64,000 nucleotides of DNA from Bifidobacterium sp. WK012_4_13 (GCF_041080835.1 NZ_CP129683.1:372001-436000), one strand, 5' to 3'; shown: positions 34,522 to 44,478, numbered from the stretch's first letter. Notes: a model not told the origin generated them from the letters alone. Program-made: numbers and translations.

Positions 34522-36660
34522 ATGCAAATTAGACCAGGTTCGATGTATCCGCTCGGTGCAGGCTATGACGGTGCGGGCGTGAATTTCGCATTATTCTCCC
34601 AGCTGGCCGAGAAGATTGAGCTCTGTCTCTTCGATGACGATGACAATGAGACACGGATTGAAATGAGCGAGCAGAACTCATTCGTCTGGCACAACTATGT
34701 GCCAGGAATACAGCCAGGCCAACGATATGGGTATCGCGTATACGGTCCCTATGATCCTGAGCACGGTCTGCGGTGCAATCCTCACAAGCTGCTTCTGGAC
34801 CCATATGCGAAGGCCATCGAAGGCAATTCGGACGGTGACGAAAGCCTCTACTCATTCTGGTTCGACGAAGATGAGCACACGGGCATGAACACGCTGGACT
34901 CTGCCCCTCATATGATGAAGTCAGCAGTCGTGAACCCATACTTCGACTGGGGCAACGATCAGCATCCGTTCATTCCATATCACGACTCGGTCATATATGA
35001 GGCGCATCTGCGAGGCATGACCAATCTCAATGCCGAGGTTCCTCCCGAGATTCGAGGCACCTACGCAGGGCTTGCATATCCCACTGTCATCGATTATCTG
35101 AAGAAACTCGGCGTGACCGCCATCGAGCTGATGCCGGTCCACCAATATGTGAACGATGCATTCCTGCAGGAGAAGGGCCTCTCCAATTATTGGGGATACA
35201 ACACCATCGGCTTCTTCGCACCGCACAATGAATACTCCAGCTCAGGCCAGCGCGGCGAACAGGTGAACGAGTTCAAATCCATGGTCAAATCCTTCCATAA
35301 GGCTGGCATGGAGGTGATTCTCGACGTCGTCTACAACCATACCGCCGAAGGCAATGACAAGGGCCCGACGCTGAGCTTCAAGGGCATTGACAACAAGTCC
35401 TACTATCGCCTGGTGGATGGCGACGAGGCGCATTACTTCGATACGACGGGCACCGGCAACTCCTTGCTCATGCGCTCTCCTCACGCCCTGCAGCTGATCA
35501 CGGATTCGCTGCGGTACTGGGTCACCGAGATGCACGTCGATGGTTTCAGATTCGATCTGGCAGCCACCCTGGCCCGTCAGTTCCAGGAGGTCGACAAGCT
35601 GAGCGCCTTCTTTGACATCGTCGAGCAGGATCCGGTGATATCCAGGGTGAAGCTGATCGCAGAGCCATGGGATCTAGGTTCAGGCGGCTATCAGGTCGGT
35701 GGCTTCCCCTCGTCCTGGAGCGAATGGAACGGACGCTACAGGGACTGCGTTCGTGACTTCTGGAGGTCTCAGCCCTCGACGCTTCCCGAGTTTGCAAGCC
35801 GACTGATGGGCAGCTCCGACCTGTATCAGGATGACGGACGACGGCCCGTGGCATCAGTCAACTTCGTCGCTGCGCATGATGGCTTCACGCTCAGCGACCT
35901 GGTGAGCTACAACAACAAGCACAACGAGGCGAATCTCGAGGGCAACCGCGATGGGGAGAACGACAACCGTTCGTGGAACTGCGGAGTCGAAGGACCCACA
36001 TCCATCGGCGACGTATCCGAGCTCCGCATGAGACAGTGCAGGAATTTCCTGTCCACCTTGCTGATAAGCCAGGGGATACCGATGATCTGCGGCGGTGACG
36101 AGGTCGGAAGGACGCAGCAGGGCAACAACAATGCCTATTGCCAGGACAACGACATCTCCTGGACGAATTGGAACCTTGACGACGAGCAGAAGTCGCTTCT
36201 GGATTTCACCACGAAGCTGATTCATCTACGCCTTGACCATCCTGTGCTGCACCGTCGACGCTTCTTCACCGGACGAGAGGCCGGTGACAAGTCCGATATC
36301 ATTCCACAGGTCGAATGGTTCGACCATACCGGTTCGATCATGGACAAGAATGACTGGAACAACACCCACGCATTCTCGGTGATGGTGTTCCTCAATGGCG
36401 GTGAGATCCCCGAAAAGGATTGGTTCGGCACGAATCTCATCGACAACGATTTCATATTCATCTTCAATGCCCACTATGAGCCCATCGTCTTCACTCTGCC
36501 CGAGGAGAACTATGGCAAGAAATGGCAGCTCATGGTCGACACCTTCAATCCGAACGGCCCTCAGCTTGCGTATGAGGCTGGATTCGCGATCACCGCACAG
36601 CCACGAAGCTTCCTGCTGCTGATGAGCTCTGAGCAGCATAACAGGCTGGTGGAGCACTAG
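34522..36660 (+). CDS. glgX: Glycogen debranching enzyme GlgX
   Basis: 712 aa from ATG 34522 (usual MQIRPGSMYPLGA start). An N-terminal CBM48 module is followed by a GH13 catalytic barrel. Conserved regions: VILDVVYNHTAEGND (I), MHVDGFRFDLAATL with the nucleophile Asp (II), VKLIAEPWDLG with the acid/base Glu (III), FVAAHDGFTLSDL (IV). These match isoamylase-type GlgX, which hydrolyses alpha-1,6 branches of phosphorylase-trimmed glycogen. This gene is intact although glgB in the same window is frameshifted. Confidence 0.95.
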   Translation: MQIRPGSMYPLGAGYDGAGVNFALFSQLAEKIELCLFDDDDNETRIEMSEQNSFVWHNYVPGIQPGQRYGYRVYGPYDPEHGLRCNPHKLLLDPYAKAIEGNSDGDESLYSFWFDEDEHTGMNTLDSAPHMMKSAVVNPYFDWGNDQHPFIPYHDSVIYEAHLRGMTNLNAEVPPEIRGTYAGLAYPTVIDYLKKLGVTAIELMPVHQYVNDAFLQEKGLSNYWGYNTIGFFAPHNEYSSSGQRGEQVNEFKSMVKSFHKAGMEVILDVVYNHTAEGNDKGPTLSFKGIDNKSYYRLVDGDEAHYFDTTGTGNSLLMRSPHALQLITDSLRYWVTEMHVDGFRFDLAATLARQFQEVDKLSAFFDIVEQDPVISRVKLIAEPWDLGSGGYQVGGFPSSWSEWNGRYRDCVRDFWRSQPSTLPEFASRLMGSSDLYQDDGRRPVASVNFVAAHDGFTLSDLVSYNNKHNEANLEGNRDGENDNRSWNCGVEGPTSIGDVSELRMRQCRNFLSTLLISQGIPMICGGDEVGRTQQGNNNAYCQDNDISWTNWNLDDEQKSLLDFTTKLIHLRLDHPVLHRRRFFTGREAGDKSDIIPQVEWFDHTGSIMDKNDWNNTHAFSVMVFLNGGEIPEKDWFGTNLIDNDFIFIFNAHYEPIVFTLPEENYGKKWQLMVDTFNPNGPQLAYEAGFAITAQPRSFLLLMSSEQHNRLVEH

Positions 36661-36780
36661 GGGAGTCGGGGTGGGTCTGTCGGACATGCACGGATATGGC
36701 CATTCAGGCGCGCAACACCCCATGAATGTGATAGATATCGCGATCTTATGCTAGTTTGATTGCTGGTGCTTTTGCACCGT

Positions 36781-36854
<74 letters not shown>

Positions 36855-36930
36855 CAATTCTGTTTCACGGCAGCATGCCTGAATGCAAAGTCTCTTGACG
36901 GCGGATGCCATGCTGCACATTGATCGAGTA

Positions 36931-36972
36931 GCTCCACATGAATAGCTCCATATGAATCGTTCCATGCGAATC
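36931..36972. repeat. Tandem repeat, three 14-bp units
   Basis: GCTCCACATGAATA (36931), GCTCCATATGAATC (36945) and GTTCCATGCGAATC (36959) lie between tRNA-Pro and the pyrophosphorylase gene. Confidence 0.85.
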
Positions 36973-37096
36973 GGGTCATTGACGACCATCCGCATCCAAC
37001 GGTTGCGCAGCGCCTTCGACGATTGGCCGTCTGAAATGCGAACGATTGCTTGTGCAAGGGACTAGACTAAATCTGGCCATGACCGAAAGGGAATCG

Positions 37097-38527
37097 ATGA
37101 CAGAAGAAGCATTTGAACTTTCTGCTGAAAAGATGCGGAAGCATGGCTTGAGCGATGTTTCCATCAAGCAATTCAAACGTCTGTACGACACTTGGCAGAG
37201 TGAGCAGTCGCAAACGTTCATCAAGGAAAACGACGTCGAAGCTCTTAAGGAAGTTCCCTATGTCGGTGACATCCATGACAAGATGAACCAGCAGCAGGCT
37301 TTGGATGCCTTCTCGAAAACCGCCTTCCTGAAGCTTAACGGTGGACTGGGAACGTCCATGGGTCTGGAAGGTGCGAAATCACTGCTTCCTGTGCGTCGGC
37401 ACAAGGCCAGGCAGATGCGCTTTCTCGACATCATTCTCGGCCAGGTGCTCACGGCAAGAAAGCGCCTTGGCGTTCCTCTGCCCCTGATTCTGATGAATTC
37501 CTTCAGGACTTCGAAGGACAGCCTGAAACTGCTGAAGAAGAACAGGCTTTTCGAGCAGCATGACGTTCCCCTTGAGATCATCCAGCATGTCGAGCCCAAG
37601 CTGGTCCTTGAAACCGGTGAGCCTGTCGATTTCGCAGAGGATCCGGAGCTCGAATGGTGCCCGCCGGGACATGGCGACGTCTATTCGACTATCTGGGAAT
37701 CCGGCCTTCTGGACATCCTGCAGGACAAGGGCATCAAATACCTCTTCATCTCGAATTCCGACAACCTCGGCGCGCGTCCCTCGCGCACCTTGGCATGGCA
37801 TTTCGCCAAGTCCGGATCACCCTTCATGGTCGAAGTCTCAAGAAGGACCAAGGCCGACCGCAAGGGCGGCCACATCGTCTTCGACAGAAAGTCGGGACAT
37901 CTGATGCTTCGCGAGATGAGTCAGGTCGCACCAGGCGACGAGAGCGATGCGACGAACATACGCAAGCACCCGTATTTCAACACGAATAGCATCTGGGTCA
38001 GGGTCGACGCGTTGAAGGCCAAGCTCGAGGAGTATGACGGAGTCCTGCCACTTCCCGTCATCGTCAACAAGAAGACAGTCGATCCGACTGATTCCGATAC
38101 GCAGGAAGTGGTGCAACTGGAAACCGCGATGGGTGCGGCGATAGGTCTCTTCGAGGGGGCATCCTGCATCGAAGTCGACCGAATGCGTTTCCTTCCCGTG
38201 AAGACAACCGACGATCTGTTCATCATGCGGTCAGATAGATTCCATCTTACGGACTCATACGAGATGGAGGACGGCAACTACATATTCCCCAACGTCCAGC
38301 TTGATGAGCGCTATTACAAGAACATCAACGACTTCAACGAACGATTCCCATATTCCATTCCATCGTTGGCTGCAGCCAACTCGGTCACCATCCAGGGGGA
38401 CTGGACCTTCGGACGCGACGTCACTATGTTCGCCGACGCCGTGCTTTCTGACCAGGGAAGGCCTTCATATGTGCCTAACGGAGAATTCGTCGGACCGCAG
38501 GGCGTTGAACCGGACGAGTGGGTCTAA
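37097..38527 (+). CDS. UTP-glucose-1-phosphate uridylyltransferase, eukaryotic type
   Basis: 476 aa from ATG 37097 (GAAAGGGA upstream); ATG 37079 is an alternative. FLKLNGGLGTSMGLEGAKSL is the nucleotide-binding loop of eukaryotic-type UDP-sugar pyrophosphorylases, not of bacterial GalU. WCPPGHGDVYSTIW, YLFISNSDNLGA and KHPYFNTNSIWV are also typical. It makes UDP-glucose from glucose-1-phosphate and UTP. In bifidobacteria this enzyme type serves the Leloir pathway for galactose and human-milk-sugar use. It stands alone. Confidence 0.92.
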   Translation: MTEEAFELSAEKMRKHGLSDVSIKQFKRLYDTWQSEQSQTFIKENDVEALKEVPYVGDIHDKMNQQQALDAFSKTAFLKLNGGLGTSMGLEGAKSLLPVRRHKARQMRFLDIILGQVLTARKRLGVPLPLILMNSFRTSKDSLKLLKKNRLFEQHDVPLEIIQHVEPKLVLETGEPVDFAEDPELEWCPPGHGDVYSTIWESGLLDILQDKGIKYLFISNSDNLGARPSRTLAWHFAKSGSPFMVEVSRRTKADRKGGHIVFDRKSGHLMLREMSQVAPGDESDATNIRKHPYFNTNSIWVRVDALKAKLEEYDGVLPLPVIVNKKTVDPTDSDTQEVVQLETAMGAAIGLFEGASCIEVDRMRFLPVKTTDDLFIMRSDRFHLTDSYEMEDGNYIFPNVQLDERYYKNINDFNERFPYSIPSLAAANSVTIQGDWTFGRDVTMFADAVLSDQGRPSYVPNGEFVGPQGVEPDEWV

Positions 38528-38793
38528 TTCGGACGTCGTATGTGAGCGGTCATCGTCATGAGACGATCCTCTTGAACGTCACTGTCCAGAGACCATAAAT
38601 AGGGTTGCCATGACGACGCTTCAATGACCTTTGAACGCTCTTCTGCGGGCGTGTGAATCCGCTCTTCGCTGAGAATGATATTTGGACATTTTTTGAGTAT
38701 TGTGCATGATTCAGGCAAAATACATCTAAGATAGATAAAGGTCTGTGCAAACACGCACAGTTACTTAGGTATGCTAACGATACGCGAGGACTA

Positions 38794-40722
38794 ATGACAG
38801 AGGGAACGAATGGTAGGCGACGCTTCTCCGATAAATGGGGAAAGCATGAATTGGATGTGCTTGCCGTATTGTCCTCAGCCTTCCCGCAATGGCTGACATC
38901 CCGACAAATCGCACAGCGCGTCAAGGCATATGCAGATTCGTACGGTGAGCTTGCCGACCAGGCGGCAAAGGCTGCATTTGCTAAACAATTTCAACGTGAC
39001 CGTGCCAAGCTCGCGGCGATGGGAATAGCGATTGAATCCCGACAACCGGAGTACTCATCGAAGTCTGAAGGACAGGACTTTGCCTCCTATCGTCTGCAGC
39101 TCGGTGACGAGCCGCGCGTCAGGCTCCGCTTCGAGCAGGATGACCTCCCGGTCTTGGCCGCCGCGAACTATCTCGCACGTTCCGTATCGATATCCCAGTC
39201 TTCGGAGCATCAGGAACACCATACTTCAAGAACCAGTCCGAGAGTTCCGCAGATGCCGGTTCCAGGGCTTGGTCTCGATTCGATAGCCCCAGGTCTGGGC
39301 ACGCAACCCATTCCGGATGCTTTGGTCAAGGTGATCGACTCTCGCCGTTTCGCAGCGACCGTCGATGACAACGGCGAGCACATCAATGTCGCCTACACTG
39401 ATTCCGACGATTTGGCCATGTTCGTGCTCGGTCATCCGGGTTCTTCGATCGTCAGCCCCCAGGAGGCCGCCGATGCCTTCAGCAGAAGGCTCCATGCGGC
39501 AACCCGGCTGCAGTCCATAGATGGCGCGGGAGACGAGAAACTCCCAGTACAGCTTTCGGATATCGATTCTGGGAAAGACCCGTGCGAAGTCAATCGCAAG
39601 GATGGCAGAAAGTCCTCGGCATCCTTCCAGACGGGGTCCGAAGTCGACCGGCGCCTGCGGCTGATGCTGTTCCTGTCGGCGCATCTGGGCGAGGAGTTCT
39701 CCATGAACGAGCTCGCCGAGCGTTTCATTGGCCGCGTTCGCGATGACGATGATCTGAAACGCTTCGTCAATACCATCCATAAAGACATCAATACGCTCAC
39801 CACCGTGTCTGACGATGGTGAGATGGCCGGAAGCCAGTTCTTCGACATCGACTGGAACCTGCTTGAGACCGAGGGAATCGTCTCAGCGACGAATTCGCTT
39901 GGCCTTGAACGCCTTGCAGGTGTGTCTCCCCAATATCTGAGTCTGCTCACCGCATCGGTGAGCTATCTTGCCCATTCGCCTTTGCTTCCCGATTCCTCAA
40001 GGCAGCAGGCTCAATCGCTCTATCTGCGGTTGCGGCAGCATGTCGAGCCTGGAGTCACACCCTGGCTGAGCCTGACCGGATATGAGCTTGAACCGATGAG
40101 CTTCACCATCGTGAAGCGCGCCATCGACACGCAGTCGATGCTTGACATGGAATACACCGACGGCGCCGGCAGAACGCATCGCAAGATAGTCTCGCCTGCG
40201 AAGATATTCGTCGATGAGGGTGTCTATTACGTCGCTGCATGGACCGATCTCTATCACGTCATCGACATGAATGCGATAGCCGATGATCTGAAGGAGATCA
40301 TAACCAAGCAGTCAGAGCAGCTGACGCATATGAAGGGCGAGCACCGCCAATGGCAGGTGCTGCGTCTCGCGCGCATCGAGCATGCACAGCTCATAGAGAT
40401 TCCTCAGCCCTTGGAGATACCCGACGTTCCGATCAGCAGGCTGCGTGAATGGAGCTTCGACAATGGAACCGCGGCGGCCATCATCACTGACAGAAAGCAT
40501 CTTTCCTTCGTGAAATCGCTTCCAGGAGCGACCGTGGAGGATTTCGGTTCCGGCGAGAAAGTCCATCTCACCGTCTCATCCGATTCTTGGTTCGTGGCAT
40601 TCTGCATATCACATGCCCGCCATATCACTGCTGTCGCACCTGAAACCCTGCGAACGATGATCGTAGCCCGTGCAGAGCGTGAACTAAGCTTGGGAGAGCC
40701 TACTAGCGCAAACGGAAAGTGA
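38794..40722 (+). CDS. PafB-PafC fusion, WYL-domain transcription regulator
   Basis: 642 aa, about twice a normal WYL regulator. It reads as two fused halves. Residues about 1-290 are PafB-like: winged helix (RRFSDKWGKHELDVLAVLSS, SRQIAQRV) and a C-terminal LAMFVLGHPGSSIVSPQEAA segment. Residues about 290-640 are PafC-like: a second helix-turn-helix (RRLRLMLFLSAHLGEEFSMN), then a WYL core (MLDMEYTDGAGRTHRKIV, DEGVYYVAAWTDLYHV). PafBC activates the LexA-independent DNA damage response in mycobacteria. It lies directly upstream of helY, as pafC does near helY elsewhere; no proteasome ligase pafA is adjacent. Confidence 0.85.
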   Translation: MTEGTNGRRRFSDKWGKHELDVLAVLSSAFPQWLTSRQIAQRVKAYADSYGELADQAAKAAFAKQFQRDRAKLAAMGIAIESRQPEYSSKSEGQDFASYRLQLGDEPRVRLRFEQDDLPVLAAANYLARSVSISQSSEHQEHHTSRTSPRVPQMPVPGLGLDSIAPGLGTQPIPDALVKVIDSRRFAATVDDNGEHINVAYTDSDDLAMFVLGHPGSSIVSPQEAADAFSRRLHAATRLQSIDGAGDEKLPVQLSDIDSGKDPCEVNRKDGRKSSASFQTGSEVDRRLRLMLFLSAHLGEEFSMNELAERFIGRVRDDDDLKRFVNTIHKDINTLTTVSDDGEMAGSQFFDIDWNLLETEGIVSATNSLGLERLAGVSPQYLSLLTASVSYLAHSPLLPDSSRQQAQSLYLRLRQHVEPGVTPWLSLTGYELEPMSFTIVKRAIDTQSMLDMEYTDGAGRTHRKIVSPAKIFVDEGVYYVAAWTDLYHVIDMNAIADDLKEIITKQSEQLTHMKGEHRQWQVLRLARIEHAQLIEIPQPLEIPDVPISRLREWSFDNGTAAAIITDRKHLSFVKSLPGATVEDFGSGEKVHLTVSSDSWFVAFCISHARHITAVAPETLRTMIVARAERELSLGEPTSANGK

Positions 40723-40732
40723 GGAAGATGCC

Positions 40733-41044
40733 ATGCCAGGATGGATTTGGTTGGTGCTGGTCATTTTCATGATCGCGATGCTCGTCGGCGGTGCCATCTA
40801 CGTGGTTTTCCGGGCCATGGCTGCCATGCGTTCCGCAGGAAGACTCAGCTCGGCAATCGAGGAGAAGCTGTCGCCTGTTCAGGGAGACGACGAGAACTCG
40901 GCGGAGGCTCCACTGTTCACGCGTCCATTGCATGTGGCGGGGGAGCGCTATTCGGTTGCCCATGCGGAGGTTCTACGCAGGCATGACCGCATCCATGAAA
41001 GGCATATGCGGACTTGGCAGCAATGGAAGCATTTCAACGACTAG
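40733..41044 (+). CDS. Small single-helix membrane protein between pafBC and helY
   Basis: 103 aa; GAGGAAG precedes the ATG and the gene starts 10 bp after pafBC. One N-terminal membrane helix (about 4-30: WIWLVLVIFMIAMLVGGAIY) is followed by a charged cytoplasmic tail rich in Arg, His and Glu (RRHDRIHERHMRTWQQW). In mycobacteria tatA and tatC sit at this place between pafC and helY. The size and single helix recall TatA, but the amphipathic helix and FG motif are not evident, and no tatC follows. Function unknown. Confidence 0.75.
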   Translation: MPGWIWLVLVIFMIAMLVGGAIYVVFRAMAAMRSAGRLSSAIEEKLSPVQGDDENSAEAPLFTRPLHVAGERYSVAHAEVLRRHDRIHERHMRTWQQWKHFND

Positions 41045-41074
41045 TTCATATTCGAAGGATTAACAGGAATCGTT

Positions 41075-43762
41075 ATGCCAGATAATCCTACTCAGCGCTA
41101 TGCTGCGTTCAGGAACAGACAGGCCCATGCTCACACCGCTGCCTTTCGCTTTGCCGAGGGGCTTCCGTTCGAGCTCGATCCATTTCAGGAACAGGCGATC
41201 GAAGCCCTGGAGGCAGGAGACAACGTTCTTGTCGCAGCGCCGACGGGCTCTGGAAAGACGGTCGTAGCGGACTTTGCGGTGTTCCTCGCTCAGGAGCACA
41301 ATGTCAAGGCCTTCTATACGACGCCGATCAAGGCGCTGAGCAACCAGAAGTACCATGACCTCGTCGACGTATTCGGCGAGGACCATGTCGGACTGCTCAC
41401 AGGAGACACATCCATCAACTCCGAGGCCGACATCGTCGTGATGACGACGGAGGTGCTCCGCAACATGCTCTATGAGCATTCCTCGACCTTGCAGGCACTG
41501 CGCTATGTCGTGCTCGATGAGGTTCATTATCTCGCGGATCGCTTCCGAGGGCCTGTGTGGGAAGAGGTGATCATACATCTCCCTCCTTCCGTGAAGGTCA
41601 TCGGATTGTCGGCGACAGTGTCGAATGTCGAGGATTTCTCGGACTGGCTTCAGTCCGTTCGTGGGGACACCAAGCTGGTCATCACGGAGAAACGACCTGT
41701 GCCACTTGAGCAGCATGTGGCCGTCCAGGCGGACGATCATACACCGCCCGAACTCATCGACCTCTACCGCGCCGAATCCACTGTGAGTGCAGGCAGGCTG
41801 CCCAAGCTCAATCCTCAGCTGATCGAGCGTCTCGATCAGCTCGACAGGATGGCGGCACGTTCGCATGGCTCCGGCGCCGACCGCAAGCGAGACGGACGCG
41901 GACGCAACGCACATCGACGCAGTCCCTCCAATCGTTCTGGCAGTGCACGCCACATTCCGCGCAGATGGGCTGTCGTCGACGAACTTGACTATGAGGATTT
42001 GCTGCCGGGAATATACTTCATCTTTTCACGAAATGGATGCGATCAGGCAGTCGACCAATGCATGAATGCTGGTCTGGAGCTCACGACCGACGATGAAGCG
42101 CGGCGCATTCGCACCATCGTCGATGAGATGGTCGACGGGCAGCTGAGCCATGACGATCTGAAGACCTTGCATTTTTCGTCTTTCAGATTCGCCTTGGAAG
42201 AAGGTTTCGCCGCGCATCATGCGGGTATGGTCTCCCTCTTCCGACAGATTGTCGAACGGCTGTTCGAGGCGGGATTGGTGAAGATGGTCTTCGCCACCGA
42301 AACGCTCGCATTGGGAATCAACATGCCGGCAAGGTGCGTGGTCGTCGAGAAGCTTGAGAAATTCGATGGCACGGGTCATGTGACGCTTACGCCGGGGGAG
42401 TTCACCCAACTGACAGGCAGGGCAGGACGCCGCGGCATCGATCCCATCGGCCATGCCGTCGTCGTCGATCACCGCGACTTCGTTCCCGCAACTGCCGCCG
42501 CTCTCGCAAGCAAGCGAGTCTATCCTCTGCACTCGAGCTTCAGACCGACCTTCAACATGGCTGTGAATCTGCTCAATTCAAGCGATTATCGCACCGCACG
42601 CATGACCCTCGACCATTCCTTCGCCCAGTGGGAGGCGAACGAATCTGCATGGCAGCTCGAATCACGGATCGATACGCTATCGAAGGCCGTGAAAGGCTAC
42701 GAGGATGCATTCGTGTGTGAATACGGTGATTTCGCCGAATTCATGAGCATCAGAATGAAGCTGTCAGATGCTCAGAAGCATGAGCGTCAGGAGCTCAGAC
42801 ACAAGCGTTTCCGTTCCGAAAAGTCCAGAAGCCGCGCATTCAGGGAACTTGATGAGCGCATAGCCGAGCTTCGCGATGAGGAGCGTCATCATCCATGCAG
42901 GGAATGTCCCGATCTCGCCTCGCATCTCAAGTGGGGTCACCGCTGGGTGCGCGAAAGCAAGGAACTCGAACGGGTTCGAGAACGATATGAGTCGCGAACG
43001 GGATCGGTCGCACGCCAGTTTGACCATATATGCGAGATTCTGAACGACCTAGGCTACATTTCACCCGACTACGTCAATGCCGTTCCCACATTGCGCCATG
43101 CTCCCTCATGCGATACGCCGGATGCCGCCACCCGGATCCAGGCAGACGATGGACGCGAATCGCTGCATGATGAATCAATGCATGAATCAATGCATGAATC
43201 AAAGGACCTCTCAAATGCAGCGGTCAACTATGCTCTGACTCCCATAGGCCAGATGCTGCGAAGAATATACAGCGAACAGGATCTGGTGCTCGCTCAGATG
43301 ATCATGGATGAGGACCTTCGCGATCTTTCCTCGTCCGAACTGGCCGCGGTCGTGTCGTCCCTGGTCTATGAGTCACGTCGCGGAGAGGGCGGGGGAGATG
43401 GCAGTTTCCCAGGCGGCACGGACGGCAGCATCGCAATCTCGCTTCAGGCCTGTCTCGGCAGCAGGGCGCGCATCTCAATGCTCTGCGACGATCATGGTCT
43501 GGATACACCGAAGGAACTCGATTTTGGGATGTGCAGGGTGATATATGAATGGGCTAACGGTGAAGATTTGTCGGTCGTTCTGCGAGATTCCGAGATGACA
43601 GGAGGCGACTTCGTGCGCAATGCCAAGCGACTTGCCGACCTGCTTAATCAAATAGCCCAGGTCGGCACCTTCTTCAAGGACGCCGAGTCCCTGTCGAAGG
43701 TGGCGAAGCAGGCCGCGCGAGACGTCAACCGCGGCATCGTCGCATACTCTGGCGTCGATTGA
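41075..43762 (+). CDS. helY: Ski2-like DEVH-box RNA helicase HelY
   Basis: 895 aa. Walker A VLVAAPTGSGKTVVADFAV, DEVH box VVLDEVHYLADRFRGPVWEE, motif III GLSATVSNVEDFSDW, and motifs V-VI ALGINMPARCVVVEKLEKF and LTGRAGRRGIDPIGH give a complete superfamily 2 core. The C-terminal half is the DSHCT helical region. Two insertions stand out: a basic Arg/Gly/His stretch (about 267-295) inside the helicase core, and an in-frame 12-bp repeat near 690 giving SMHESMHES. HelY relatives unwind structured RNA; the mycobacterial enzyme has no settled role. It is last in the pafBC-membrane protein-helY run. Confidence 0.93.
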   Translation: MPDNPTQRYAAFRNRQAHAHTAAFRFAEGLPFELDPFQEQAIEALEAGDNVLVAAPTGSGKTVVADFAVFLAQEHNVKAFYTTPIKALSNQKYHDLVDVFGEDHVGLLTGDTSINSEADIVVMTTEVLRNMLYEHSSTLQALRYVVLDEVHYLADRFRGPVWEEVIIHLPPSVKVIGLSATVSNVEDFSDWLQSVRGDTKLVITEKRPVPLEQHVAVQADDHTPPELIDLYRAESTVSAGRLPKLNPQLIERLDQLDRMAARSHGSGADRKRDGRGRNAHRRSPSNRSGSARHIPRRWAVVDELDYEDLLPGIYFIFSRNGCDQAVDQCMNAGLELTTDDEARRIRTIVDEMVDGQLSHDDLKTLHFSSFRFALEEGFAAHHAGMVSLFRQIVERLFEAGLVKMVFATETLALGINMPARCVVVEKLEKFDGTGHVTLTPGEFTQLTGRAGRRGIDPIGHAVVVDHRDFVPATAAALASKRVYPLHSSFRPTFNMAVNLLNSSDYRTARMTLDHSFAQWEANESAWQLESRIDTLSKAVKGYEDAFVCEYGDFAEFMSIRMKLSDAQKHERQELRHKRFRSEKSRSRAFRELDERIAELRDEERHHPCRECPDLASHLKWGHRWVRESKELERVRERYESRTGSVARQFDHICEILNDLGYISPDYVNAVPTLRHAPSCDTPDAATRIQADDGRESLHDESMHESMHESKDLSNAAVNYALTPIGQMLRRIYSEQDLVLAQMIMDEDLRDLSSSELAAVVSSLVYESRRGEGGGDGSFPGGTDGSIAISLQACLGSRARISMLCDDHGLDTPKELDFGMCRVIYEWANGEDLSVVLRDSEMTGGDFVRNAKRLADLLNQIAQVGTFFKDAESLSKVAKQAARDVNRGIVAYSGVD

Positions 43763-43925
43763 TACGGCTGGTGGCTGCATGCCGCTCACGCTTCGGTGTG
43801 AAGATCGCTATGAAGGTCGCTGCAAGGTCAGAGACCATATCGATGGCGGCAACGCATGGATGATGGCTTGGGAGCCGTGTTTCCGTCACGGTTCCTTGAA
43901 TTTCTTGCGCAGTTGCCGAAAAGTT

Positions 43926-43951
43926 GGAATAAGCATCAAGTCCCAGCTGTT
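43926..43951 (+). promoter_or_regulatory. Sigma-R/sigma-H-type promoter of rbpA
   Basis: GGAAT (43926-43930), an 18-bp spacer and GTT (43949-43951) match the thiol-stress ECF sigma consensus GGAAT-N18/19-GTT exactly. It ends 35 bp before the rbpA start. In Streptomyces rbpA is a known sigma-R target, which makes the match credible. Confidence 0.6.
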
Positions 43952-43986
43952 TTGTAGCTTGGATAGTGAACATACGAGGAGGAAAC

Positions 43987-44334
43987 ATGGCTGAACGCAG
44001 TTTGCGTGGTATGAGTATCGGGGCGAAGTCACTCGAGTCCGATGACAATGTGGACTTTGCGGCGCGTACGGACGTCGCCTATGTCTGTCCCAAGGGGCAT
44101 CGCACAATCCTGCCATTCGCGGAAGGTGCAGAGATTCCCGATCAGTGGGAGTGCCGCTGCGGCGAGATAGCCCACCGCGAGGGGGAGCAGGACCAGGAAG
44201 CCGATGAGATCACCAAGCCCACCCGCACGCACTGGGACATGCTTCTCGAACGCCGTTCGATGGATGAGCTGAAGACGCTGCTTGACAAGCGTCTGGGAAT
44301 GCACCATGAGGGTTGGATTCCCGACTACGAGTAG
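43987..44334 (+). CDS. rbpA: RNA polymerase-binding protein RbpA
   Basis: 115 aa from ATG 43987, preceded by GAGGAGGA. The N-terminal tail (SLRGMSIGAKSLESDDNVDF) leads to a zinc-ribbon-like core with VCPKGHRTILPFAEGAEIPD and WECRCGE; three Cys and a His are in place for metal or fold. The C-terminal sigma-interacting helices are THWDMLLERRSMDELKTLLD and RLG. RbpA binds the RNA polymerase beta subunit and primary sigma factor and stabilises open complexes, working with CarD, which is also in this window. Confidence 0.95.
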   Translation: MAERSLRGMSIGAKSLESDDNVDFAARTDVAYVCPKGHRTILPFAEGAEIPDQWECRCGEIAHREGEQDQEADEITKPTRTHWDMLLERRSMDELKTLLDKRLGMHHEGWIPDYE

Positions 44335-44478
44335 TCGCTTCTCCATTTGCACGAGAAATAGTACTGGGCATTCCAGAGCATTCCTTGGCATCGGCCATCG
44401 TGTGTGAGGAATGCAGACATTGATTGAGCACTGATATGCGGGCTGGCCCCAAGGTCCGATGCCCGAAGGAGCAGAATA

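Noticed and set aside
43176..43205. Functional peptide repeat in HelY
   Set aside because: The SMHESMHES stretch is two and a half copies of a 12-bp DNA repeat in a variable linker, best explained as in-frame slippage.
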